Source: Fagopyrum homotropicum
Taxonomy: Eukaryota > Streptophyta > Magnoliopsida > Caryophyllales > Polygonaceae
Length of the DNA stretch: 64,000 nucleotides
Assembly (NCBI GenBank): GCA_033239125.1
Contig: BSWB01000005.1
Coordinates: forward strand, 51,072,993 to 51,136,992
Direction of reading: 5' to 3'
The notes beneath the pieces are model-generated. The model saw only the letters and a program-made list of their open reading frames with translations. It did no database searches and was not told the origin of the DNA. The translations under genes were made by a program, and so were the position numbers. Of the stretch, positions 10,830-21,502 are shown one piece after another; within the stretch, counting starts at the first letter, position 1, and the number at the start of each line of letters is the position of its first letter.

Positions 10830-12442
10830 TTGAAGTATAACCTGCTTAGCATCTCTCAAATATGTGATAAAGGCAACAAGGTGATTTTTGTTTCAGAAAA
10901 ATGTGAAGTTCAAGACAAAACATCGGGTGATATTGTGCTTACAGATCCTAGATGTAACAATGTTTATTCTATGATCACTAACCAAGTTTCAGGAACTAAG
11001 CTAAAATGTCTCAAGGCCTTGACTAACGATCCAAGGCTTTGGCATAGAAGACTTGGTCATGTAAGCATGCATACAATGCAGAAGTTACTTTCAAAGGATT
11101 TGGTACATGGCTTGCCAAATCTAAACTTCAAGGTAGATGAACTATGTAAGGCTTGTACACAAGGTAAACAAACAAGAGGTTTATTCAAACCAAAGAAAGT
11201 TGTAAGTTCTTCTCAACCCATTGAACTTCTACATATGGATCTTTGTGGTCCTATGCGTTGCAAATATCCCAAAGGTAAACAGTACATCCTTGTCATTGTG
11301 GATGATTTTTCTCGTTTAACTTGAATATCATTTCAACGGGAAAATTTTGAAGCATTGTTTGAATTTTCAAAATTATGTAAGGAGTTGCAAACTCTGAAAA
11401 ACCTACAAACGTTTTGATAAGAAGTGATCATGGTAGAGAATTTGAAAAACTAAAATTTGATTTATTTTTTACAAAATATGGTATTTCACACAACTTTTTA
11501 GCTCCTAGAACTTCTCAACAAAACAGGGTTGTGGAACGTAAGAACCACACCCTAGAGGATATGTCTAGGACCATGCTTTTAGAAAATCGTTTGCCAAAAA
11601 GTTTTCAGGCTGAAGTAGTCAACACTGCTAACTACATATTGAATAGATGTTTAATCCGCCCTATTTTGAAAAAGACTCTTTACGAACTCTTTAAGGATAG
11701 AAAACCTAACATTTCCTATTTTAAACCCTTTGGATGTATATGCTTTGTCCATAACAATGGCAAAGATAACCTTGGAAAATTTGATGCACGTAGTGACGAA
11801 GCAATATTCATTGGATATGCTTCAAATAGCAAAGCTTATCGTGTTTATAATAAACGTATCAAGATTGTTGAGGAAAATATTAATGTCATATTTGATAAAA
11901 GCAATGATGGTACTTTGAGTGAAAATTTTGCAGATATTAATTTGAATCAACGTGAAGATCACAATTATGATGGAGGAGAAGATCCTAAAGCTCAAGAAAA
12001 GAATATGCAAGAAAAGATTCAAGATACCGGAGAACAATCTCAAGACCTTGAAACGCATCTTCAAGACCTTGAAACAGAAAATTGCGATGTCCAAACTCCG
12101 TTTCAAGGCCTTGAAACTCAACTTCAAGGCCTTGGTATAGGATCCAAGGGCAACACTCCAGCGGTACCTGAATCTAGTCAAGAAAATGAGCCTCAATCTT
12201 CAAGATATTTTCCATCTTACAAAAGGAGAAAGTTTCAACATTCTTCATACCATCCACCAGAGAATGTGATCTCATATCCAAATGCAGGAGTTCAAACTCG
12301 ATCTAGAGTTAACAACCTATGTGTATTCTCCGCATTCTTGTCTCTTATTCAACCCAAAAATTATGTTCAGGCTCTTCAAGAATCCGAATGGATCATTGCC
12401 ATGCAAAATGAGCTAAATGAGTTTGAGATAAATAAGGTTTGA
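10830..12442 (+). pseudogene. Copia GAG-pre-integrase and integrase remnant
   Basis: MKYNLLSISQICDKGN is followed by the HHCC zinc domain (HRRLGHVSMHTM, CKACTQGKQ) and the first catalytic Asp in LLHMDLCGPM (about 11230). A TGA at about 11322-11324 and a frameshift interrupt the core. The frame 11414-12442 resumes with the second Asp (IRSDHGREFE) and the Glu (QQNRVVERKN). The C-terminal region has YELFKDRKPNISYFKPFGC and FIGYASNSKAYRVYN. The linker to RT (about 12043-12134) is built of QDLET/QGLET-type repeats encoded by the same palindromic DNA motif found in the LTRs. The end, ESEWIIAMQNELNEF, is the start of the RT domain. Confidence 0.85.
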
Positions 12443-13132
12443 ACTCTTACATCTAAACCAAAGCACCACTCCGTCATCGGCATGAAACGGGTTTTTCGAA
12501 ACAAGTTGGATGAAAATGGAAAAGTCATTCGAAATAAGGCACGACTTGTAGCTCAAGGCTATAACCAAGAAGAAGGTATTGATTATGAGGAGACCTTTGC
12601 TCCGGTTGCCAAGTTAGAAGTCATACGTATGCTACTTGTTTTTGCATCTTTCATGAGCATAAAGTTATTTCAAATGGATGTAACATGTGCTTTTCTAAAC
12701 GGCTTCTTGGAAGAAGAAGTCTACGTTGCTCGACCTCCTGGTTTTGAAAATGATGAATTTCCGGATCATATTTTTAAATTGGACAAAGCTCTTTATGGTC
12801 TTAAGCAAGCTCCTCGAGCTTGGTATGAAAGATTGTCCAAGTATCTCCTTGAAAACAATTTTAAAAGATGTTTGATTGACAAAACTTTATTTATCAAAAA
12901 TAGAGGCAACGATATATTAGTAGTATAAATCTATGTTGATGATATATTATTCAGTGCTACTAACGATTCTCTATGCAAGGAATTTTCAAATATTATGTGC
13001 AAGTATACCAAGGACTTGTTTAAGAAGTATAAGATGTATCAATCTAAGGTCGCAAAAACTCCTATGAGTTCTACACTTTCACTTGACCATGACAAAGATG
13101 GTAAAAGTGTTGTACAAAAGTAGTATCGAGGT
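12443..13132 (+). pseudogene. Copia reverse transcriptase remnant with internal deletion
   Basis: The open frame 12482-12928 encodes MKRVFRNKLDENGKVIRNKA, RLVAQGYNQEEGIDYEETFA, QMDVTCAFLNGFLEEEVYV and ALYGLKQAPRAWYERLSKYL, all classic copia RT blocks. A stop precedes the YVDDILFSATN active-site segment (about 12931-12965), whose two Asp residues are kept. FSNIMC then joins directly to KYTKDLFKKYKM, skipping the roughly 40 residues expected in the family, so an internal deletion is inferred. A TAG at about 13122 ends the segment before YRGMIGSLLYL. Confidence 0.85.
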
Positions 13133-13790
13133 ATGATCGGTTCTTTGTTATATCTAACCGCTAGTCGATCTGACATTATATTTAGCGTGTGCATGTGTGA
13201 AAGATTTCAAGCTGATCCCAAAGAGTCACACTTGATAGCTGTGAAAAGGATATTTCGGTATCTCAATGGCACTATGGATTTAGGGTTATGGTACCCACGT
13301 CAAAGCTCGTTTCACCTTGTTGGGTATTCAGATGCAGACTTTGCAGGCTATAAGGTCGATAGAAAAAGTACTTCTGGATGTTTCCAATTCTTAGGGTCAT
13401 CCCTAATAAGTTGGCACTCCAATAAGAAAAGCTCTGTCACCTTATTCACAGCTGAAGCAGAATACATAGTTGTGGGAGCTTGTTGTGCACAAATTCTATG
13501 GATAGCTCAACAACTTCGTGATCTTGGCTTTGATTTGAAAGGTATCCCGTAAATGTGATAATACTAGTGCTATTTTGATTACTAAAAATCATGTGCAGCA
13601 TTCAAGGACCAAGAATATTGATGTAAGGCATCACTTCATACGTGATCATGTTGAGAAAGGTGATGTTTCGATTTCTTTTATATCAACTCACTTGCAGCTT
13701 GCAGATATCTTTATTAAGCCTCTACTTGAAGATCAATTCAATTTTATTAGATTAGAGTTTGGTATGTTGAACAAGGAGGCATTAACTTAG
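13133..13790 (+). pseudogene. Copia RNase H remnant
   Basis: The frame 13133-13552 covers MIGSLLYLTASRSDIIFSVC and the RNase H motifs YSDADFAGYKVDRKSTSG and TAEAEYIVVGACCAQILW, with catalytic Asp and Glu present. A frameshift near 13550 passes to CDNTSAILITKN and 13575-13790 (HSRTKNIDVRHHFIRDHVEK, HLQLADIFIKPL), the conserved C-terminal end of copia pol. The stop at 13788-13790 is the natural end, immediately followed by GGGGGAG. Confidence 0.85.
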
Positions 13791-14207
13791 GGGGAGTAAA
13801 TCGTTTTATTTTCTCCTTCGTATGCAGCCCACTATTCAATTTCAAGGGCCTTGAAATGCAATTCAAGGGCCTTGAAATGGAATTCAAGGGCAACAATGAA
13901 TATCACGGATCTTTTTAGGAGTTAATATCTTTTAGATATTATGATCTCTTTACTATTTTAAAGAAGGATTTTTAAAATGATTTCAAAAGTCTTTTCAAAG
14001 ATTTGAAAATAGTTGTTGAGATTAAATTGGAAATAAATTTTCGGTTTTCAAGGCCTTGATTTTCTCAAAATCTTGTTAAAACCATAAATTGTTTTCTTTT
14101 ACCCTTTTAAAGGCTTTAAACCCTCCTTCTTCCCTATTCAACGTTTTTACTGAACCAAAAACACCTTTTTTCAAAACCTTTGATTTTTTCCTCTCACAAA
14201 TCCATCT

Positions 14208-15612
14208 ATGGCTCCAAGAAGCAAGAAATCTGCTCCTCGTCAAGCTTTGAATTTCAAAACGGAATCAGCTCACATTTCCTCAGCTATAGATGTTGAGAAA
14301 TTTTCTAAAGATTTGGAGATTTCACAACCTACTAGTCTTCCCACTTCTTGGTTCGTCAATTTTCAAGCTACGAGATCTTGGCTTGATGGATTTCACAATC
14401 CCCCCTCTCTGTATGTGTGAAATGGTGGATATTGCATTTTTGGAAACTCTTCAGATCTCCTGCATTGTAAAGCTTAAAAGTTCCATAATCTGGAAGATCT
14501 TAAACCTTAGACATTTTGCCTTCCCAAGGCTCACAAGACTGTTTTATGTCAACCTCGTCACAAAACGGGAAAAAGGGATTCTCACCCTTGAAACATCTTT
14601 TAAAGGTACTCAAATTCTTCTCACTTCCACTGCTTTATGTGAGATTTTAGGAATCCCTATAGATCTTTCATTCACACACCCCTCCCGGTCAGAAAGCGTT
14701 CGACTTGCAAAAGAGAAAATCCTGGTTCCAAACTCCACATCACGCCAACTCACTCACACATCCCTAACCCAAGATGCTAAAATAGTATTTACCATTCTAG
14801 TTATATGTGTTATCCCTCGTTCAAATTCAAGAGAAATATTGACGGATCAATCTTTGGAATTGATTCATCTGATCATGTCTGGATTGGATATTGATGTACC
14901 TAACCTCATCCTTAACCATATGGTCCATAATGTTAACTCTAAGCGACTTATCCCTTTGCCTTATGGAAACCTACTGCCCAAGATCTTTGAACATTTTTCA
15001 ATTGGCACATCCACTTAAGATCGACAGATGACTTCTGGCAAAATCGATGAATCTTGCTTGGAAAGATTAGGGATTGAGAAGACTCTTGCAAGGGCTTGGA
15101 CATTGAAGGGAAAAGGGGCTATTCCACCTCCTTCCTAAGCAACTTCATCATCTTCACCTTCTGCTCCAAAAATCAGGTTAGATGGATGTGAGAAGGAATT
15201 GGGTTCTCTGAATTGTGAACTCTCTGATTTCCAGTTTGACACAAAAAGGAGAATGGATGCAAATCATGAGATGTTTTCTATTATGCATGGCAAGATAAAT
15301 GAAATGTATCTTATGAATGCTCTCACTCTTACCACCATGGGAATAATATTACCTTTGACTAAAGATGCAGCTCAACACACCTAAGAAAATGTCGAAAATG
15401 TTCTGATGAATTGTAAACGAAGAGTATAGAACAAATTTATCCTTTATCCTACTCATGTTGAGCCGACCATTCTGACGGTTGAAGAATACGAGGTTGTCGA
15501 GGAACGGAAAGTTGAAGATAAGAGACAACACTTAACAGCAGAAATGGATGATAGTCACAGACCTGCTTCATCCAAGGCACGACGACGGTTTTATGAGGAT
15601 GATCAAGATTGA
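14208..15612 (+). pseudogene. Extra 3' ORF of the copia element (plant transposon-protein-like domain)
   Basis: MAPRSKKSAPRQALNFKTES opens at 14208, after the RNase H and before the 3' LTR. The frame shifts near 14400 into 14290-15018, which contains KREKGILTLETSFKGTQILL, LCEILGIPIDLSF and the tail GLDIDVPNLILNHMVHNVNS. From family knowledge this resembles the putative plant transposon protein domain (Transposase_32 type) carried by many plant retrotransposons, and it sits where SIRE elements keep an env-like ORF. Further frames run to a TGA at 15610-15612, ending in a basic/acidic tail. No clear signal peptide or membrane segment was seen. Its role is not known. Confidence 0.55.
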
Positions 15613-15740
15613 GCATATGATGGTTGTGAGCTTGTTGTTTTAAACTCATTTTTTTGGTTTTGGAAATACTCTCTTTCGGGTCTGTAATTGATTTCAAAAA
15701 CTCCCGCGCTTTAGCTGTTTTTCTCCCTTGTTGAAAGACA

Positions 15741-15876
15741 AAGGGGGAGAAATAATTTCATCGGAAATTTCGATATTTCTGCATTCTACATTTAAGTTTG
15801 TTTGATATTTACATATGCATCGCTAACTCTAAAATGCAGGTACGATATTTGTGTTGTCTTCCATCAAGGGGAAGAT
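15741..15876 (+). other. Polypurine tracts before the copia 3' LTR
   Basis: AAGGGGAAGAT at 15866-15876 touches the 3' LTR start and is the likely plus-strand primer. A second purine run, AAAGGGGGAGAAA, begins near 15740, about 125 bp upstream. SIRE-type elements often have such a doubled arrangement, but its use here is inference. Confidence 0.7.
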
Positions 15877-17156
15877 TGAAACTCCACCTTGAGTATATAT
15901 TTAAATATGTGATGATCGAAAACTTAACACAAATAAGTTGTTTTTATACTAACAAAAATATCGATTGTATGTCTAGTTTGCTTGGTTTATTTTGGTGTTT
16001 TGTCTTAAATGTATGCATGCCTTGGAAAGCAGTTCAAGGGATCAAAAGTTGAAGCCTTGAAACAAGATTCAAAGGGCATAACGGTTGGAAGGAATTCAAA
16101 TTTCTACCAACCAAATCAACCAAGGATCCAGAGAAAGATCTTCCAAGAAGATTTGGCTAAGAAGATTCGGCCAAGAAGAAGATCTAGACCAAGGAGATAT
16201 GGTCCAACAAAAAGGATCTCGCAAAGATCCTCAACAAAAGCGCAAGATTTCTTCTTAACAGATATTGAAGATCTTCATTCAACAAATCTGAAGATCTCGA
16301 TGATTAAAAGACAAAAATCTTCAACAGCGTGAGAAGATTACGGAGAAGAGGAATCAACGTGCTTTAAGGAGTTGAATAAGATAGAAGATCTACAACGGCT
16401 ATCTCATCTCAACATACACCGTTTTCTATGGAGAAGAATAAACATCAACAACGGTCATCTTTCCAACTGCTAGAAGGTTTCTCTATCGAAGACTATAAAA
16501 TGAAGATGTCGATGGAAGAAGAACGACAACAAGCTTACACGGAAATATCCAAAGTCTTCAAGCGATCCAAAGCATCTTCATTCGATCCAAGAAGTTTTTC
16601 TTTCTCTCTTTATATAAAAGCTTTATTCCTTAGAGAGAGATAAACTCGAGAGCTCCATTGGCATATCTAAAGAGTTTTATACTCTAGTGTATATTACTCT
16701 GCGAAGTAACTAGGCTATTATAGCTAGGTTTAGAGTTGGAACTAGATCGTAGCATTGGCTAAAGTGAGAGAAGAAGGGGATTTCTACTAGGTTGTATCTA
16801 GGACTCTTTGAAGCTGATAATAGATAGTTTGATCCTCCGGGTAAACCCTAGGACGAAGAGTACGCTGTTTAGAGCCGAACTTCGTGAACATACCCTCGTG
16901 TCGATTTTTTCCAATTCTGCACCATATCAGGTTCTATTGTGACTAACTTTGTTTTGTAGGTCTACAAATTCAAGGCCCTTGAAATCACTTTCAAAGCCCT
17001 TGAAATCAAGTTGTGTCACAAAGAGCTCAGATCGACATCAAGACCTTTAAAATCAGTTTCAAAGCCTTGAGATAGGTTTTTGCAAAAAGTTCTCATACTC
17101 TATTCAACCCCTTTCTAGAGTATTTATATCCTTTATTTTCACCTTACGGTTCTTCA
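15877..17156 (+). repeat. 3' LTR of the SIRE-like copia element
   Basis: It is 1,280 bp, beginning TGAAACTCCACCTTGAG and ending ACGGTTCTTCA, and is the mate of 7464-8757. It is followed by TTTCA (17157-17161), the right target-site duplication. The palindrome-like CAAGGCCTTGAAA motif family recurs at about 16969-17072, as in the 5' copy. Confidence 0.93.
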
Positions 17157-17161
17157 TTTCA

Positions 17162-18297
17162 AAAGACGTCATAGAATGGCATCCAACTCTAATGGTTTTC
17201 ACTTTGCTTCTTCTATCTATAATCAACCTTGTGCTTTTGTATTTTCATACCATTATGCTCCATAAATGACATTGAATGCCTAAAACATGAAATAAACCAA
17301 AGTAGACACCGAAATATAGGACGAGAAGCTTTATACACTAAAACAAAGCATAGATGAGTTATATGGTCATGAACATGCCTGATTATAGACCCTAAAAATA
17401 TTATGTTTGACACTCATCACGCATCATCAAAGTTGTCGATGCGGCGGAAATGACCAAGTGAAACGCCAATATATAGACCATGGAATGGCCTTGGCTCTTC
17501 GATTACTTAAGCTGAACTTCAAAGGAGTTGGGAAGATGGCTAAGCAACCAACCATGGAATGGCCGCGGCAAGGCGTTTGTCCAGGTGAAAAAATTGTTTA
17601 TGATTCTTGCTCCATTCTTTTTGTTCAACTTTTTGTTATTGTTGAGGCATATTCAAATGATGAATGAAAATGGGGTTTAAAAAAAACTTTAAACTAAATA
17701 ATTTAATAAATTATTATAAAATCTCTAATAAAATTTTATTTGATAGGATTCAATTAATTTATAAAAATAAAATAAAATTAATTAAATAGAATTTATTGAT
17801 GTGATACTTGTTCTTCAAAAGTTAATTGAACAAAGAGAAAGAAATAACTAATGCTAAGCAAGGGATCCACCTAGTGGAAGATATGGAAAAATATAAAGAC
17901 AAAAGTAAACTGAGGATAATAATGTCATCTAGTTATAGAATGCAGATGCTTAAGAAAAAATGCAGAGATGTATAGAACTCAAGCAATAGAAAGTTGAATT
18001 TTACCACATTTGTTGTACTAATTAGTCACGGTCCAATTTGTCTATGTAATAATTGTTGGCCAAAATCTAATTACACTAATATGTAATACTCATACGCTTT
18101 GCAACTAATTTAGGAATAAAAATCTCATTAGACTTATGTGTTAAGCTTCTAGCACATGTGCACATACACATACACGATTGGCTAAATATGAGTCTCTTAA
18201 ATGTCAAATTTGTTGCAAACTAGTCCCGTACATTGGCTTACACAATTGATTAAATGACCTATAAGAGATCATTAAGTGCAGTTTGGTTGTAATCTCG
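17162..18297. other. Intergenic, no gene seen
   Basis: AT-rich sequence without a convincing coding frame or repeat match. An open frame at 17407-17667 has no recognisable motif. The last base before GAGAC (18298-18302) marks the left target-site duplication of the next solo LTR. Confidence 0.5.
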
Positions 18298-18302
18298 GAG
18301 AC

Positions 18303-19677
18303 TGATAACTCCACCTCGGTTAAATGTTTGCATATGTGATGATGGAAGAGTTAATATTATGAGTGATTTATATACTAACAAATATCGATTATATTTCTAG
18401 ATTGCTTGGTTTGGTTTTGTGTTTGTTAAATGTGTGCAGGCATTGGAAAGCATTTCAAATAATGAATAGAGGCGTTGAAACGCATTATAAGGGACAAACA
18501 CAGAGATTGAAACGCAGCTCAAAGGTTCAACACGGAGGCCTTGAATATCATTTCAAGGGATCAAAGTCGAGGCCTTGAAACACGATACAAAGGATATATC
18601 GGCTGGAAGGAATTCAAAATTCAAGATTCAATCTCAAACAACCAAATCTACCTACGATCAAGAGAAGATCTTCAAAGAAGATCTCGGCCAATTCAAGGAA
18701 GATCTCAACGGATTTTGAAGAATATCTATCGGCCCAACAAGAAGATTTTGAAGAGATCTTAACCGACGCAAAGATTGAAGATCTTCAAACGGCCATCTAA
18801 GAGAAATACCCTCAAACCAAAAAGATTCTCAACAACTCAAAGATCTCGGAGCAAGGACTTCGAACGACAAGATCTCCAACGGCTCTTTCAAGAGAAGATC
18901 TAGGAAAAGAAGACTCAACGTGCGTCAAGAAGATGAAGAAGATAAGAAGATTGTACAACGGATACTTCATCTCAACATACACCGTTTTATATGGAGAAGG
19001 AAGAACATCAACAACGGTCATCTTCACAACGGCTAGAAGACTTCTCCATCGAAGACTATAAATGAAGATCACGATTGAAGAGAACTACAACAAGCTTACA
19101 CGGAAACATCTAAGTCTTTCTCCCTCTTAGTTTACAAAAGCTTACATCCCTAGAGAGAGAAAATCGCTAGAGCTCCATTGGAATATCTAGAGACTGTTAT
19201 ACTCGAGTGTGTGTTACTCTGCGAAGTAACTAGGCTATTATTGCTAGGTTAAGAGTTGGAACTAGATCATACCATTGACTACAGTGAGAGAAGTAGGGGA
19301 TTTCTTCTAGGTTGTATCTAGGACTCTTTGAAGCAGATAATAGATAGTTAGATCCTACGGGCAAGAAACCCTTGGACGGAGACGTGGGCTATTAGAGCTG
19401 AACTTCGTAAAAAATACCATGTCGATCTTTTCATTTCCGCACTATATCTTGCTTTGTTGTGACTAACGTTGCTTAGCAGGTTTACGGAGTCAAGGTTTTG
19501 AAATCACTTTCAAAGCCATTGAAAATCAGTTGTGTCACAAAGAGCACAGATCGACACCAAGGCCTTGAAATCAGCTTCAAAGCCTTGAGATAGGTTTTTG
19601 TAAAAAGTTCTCATACTCTATTCAACCCCCTTCTAGAGTATTTATATTCTTTATATTCACCTATATACGGTTCTTCA
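18303..19677 (+). mobile_element. Solo LTR of the SIRE-like copia family
   Basis: It starts TGATAACTCCACCTCGG and ends TATACGGTTCTTCA, 1,375 bp, and aligns by eye with the two LTRs of the 7464-17156 element but is more diverged. GAGAC at 18298-18302 and at 19678-19682 is a perfect 5-bp target-site duplication, so this is an independent insertion that later lost its internal region by LTR-LTR recombination. It lies in the same orientation about 1.1 kb from the full element. Confidence 0.92.
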
Positions 19678-19682
19678 GAGAC

Positions 19683-20815
19683 GTAAACAGAATGAAAATG
19701 AATCTAGTTCATATATTTACTTAATTCATGAATATTTTTAATCATTCCTTGTAGCTTCATGCAAAATGCATTTGCTTCCCCCATTGTGGTTCCCTATAGG
19801 GTATCAAAAGTAATTAAATTTTACTCAAATTAGTTCAAACTATAATAATTATTCCAAAAAATTTCAAGAATAAGAATATACGTATAAACTAGATTCGTTT
19901 TTATTTATGGAGTTAAAACCAAACAGCTCTAAAACTCGACTAGACAAAAAGTACAAGGCCAAGAATGAAACCAAAATGAGCATAAACTCTAAATTTTGGA
20001 TGTTTGGGCAACGTCTAATGTTTGTACTCTCCAACTAGTCATATTTGTCAGTCTTGTAACTCAACAAACTTTTGAAAGAGAAAACGTATCTTATTTTTAT
20101 AGTTATTGATGTTGATGCATGTCGACAACGTGTCATGAGCCCTGAGGTTGATTCTCCTACTTTAGAAAAAATGTATATCAGTCATAGAGTTATGAATCCA
20201 CATACAAGTAGTTGACCAAAGAGAATCGGATACATCGTCGACCAAGAGCACCCCTGTAATATGAAGCGTAGTACCTACAAACAACCGATGAAAGTTTCCT
20301 TAATAAAATCAACATCATAGGTACAATCACATTTCATATTGTGTTTCTTCTAGTTGCTTTGTTCAAGGTTTGATGAACACTTTGACATTCTTCATGTTTC
20401 TTGTCATTGAAAGTGCAGCATACAGTTATCTATGAGTAAAATAAGATTGTTGAAAGTAAAGTAAATTGTTAATTGTTCTAAGGTTTGACCTTCATGGCGA
20501 AGTTGAGTTTGAATGGAAATTTCTTTCAATGGAAAAGAAAGGGATACTTTGTAGACGATGGTGGCATTAGTGTAATTTGTGGAAGAAAGATCTAAGTTCC
20601 TTTGCAACATTCGATACTGATTTCACCTTGTATAACATTTCGAGAATTTCTTCCATACTGATCTTGTACCATTGCATAAGTCAAAAGCTGGATCTAAGTT
20701 ACACAATAATATGACGGAACAATCTTGTTTTAGAACAAGCTGATGCGGGCTCATTTCAACAAGGTATAGTGTGTTCCAGAAGCTGGCAAGGCTTGCTTCT
20801 GTTAACTCATCTTTA
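19683..20815. other. Intergenic, no gene seen
   Basis: AT-rich single-copy-looking sequence. I found no coding frame with recognisable motifs and no clear repeat. Confidence 0.5.
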
Positions 20816-21502
20816 GGAAATTTCGGATGGTACCCTCGTGGTTTGGGATTTTCCGGATTTTGCCCAACAATTTTTTTCAGTTCGGATGGTACGCATAAGT
20901 TTTCATTCTTTCCGGATTTTGCCCAAATTTGTTAAACTTCTTCAAATTCGGTTAACAACATATTTGCGCACAAAATATTAAAAGAAAGAAAATAAAAATA
21001 AAAATACCGATTTATATATATTAAAATAAATTAAAACGGTGATTTGTTTTTGCTTTTTTAAAAAAGAATCCTTATCCGATTTATTTATTTTTTAAATAAA
21101 GTATAACACTTATTTTTTAGATTTTGTTAAAATAACGCTAATCTAATTTATTTTATTTTTAAAATAAAATAAAACACTGATTTTTTTTTTAAAATCATCT
21201 GATTGATTTATTTTTAAGTTAATATGAAACACTTTTGATTTTTTTAAAAAAAAACTGTAATACTTTATTTTTAAAAAATAAATTAGTCTTTCTATTTTTA
21301 ATTTAATTTTCAATTTTACTTTATTTTCTTTCTTTTAAATTTTTTTGTGGGCAAATATGTTGTTAATGGAATTTGAAGAAGTTTAATGAATTTGGGAAAA
21401 ATCTGGAAACAACGAAAACGTAAGGGTACTATCTGAAATGAGAAAAATTGTTGGCCAAAATCCGAAAAATCCCAAACTTCGAGTATGCCATCAGGAATTT
21501 CC
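20816..21502. mobile_element. Foldback MITE with about 155-bp inverted repeats
   Basis: The left arm 20816-20971 (GGAAATTTCGGATGG...) is the reverse complement of 21347-21502 with scattered mismatches. Both arms share GGATTTTGCCCAA-type blocks and the inner ACAACATATTTGC block. The 375-bp centre is very AT-rich and non-coding. Long arms, small size and AT-rich centre suggest a Mutator-like non-autonomous element. I could not define a clean target-site duplication. Confidence 0.75.

Larger units (their letters stand above)
7464..17156 (+). mobile_element. Full-length SIRE-like Ty1/copia retrotransposon (coding-dead)
   Basis: The element is 9,693 bp. It has direct LTRs at 7464-8757 and 15877-17156, a tRNA-Met-type primer site, and gag-PR-IN-RT-RH order, with integrase before RT as in copia. 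A long region holding an extra ORF lies between RNase H and the 3' LTR. A polypurine tract abuts the 3' LTR. The flanking TTTCA at 7459-7463 and 17157-17161 is a perfect 5-bp target-site duplication. The extra 3' ORF, large size and zinc-knuckle gag suggest the SIRE/Maximus lineage (inference). Many stops and frameshifts plus visible LTR divergence indicate an old insertion. Confidence 0.93.
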
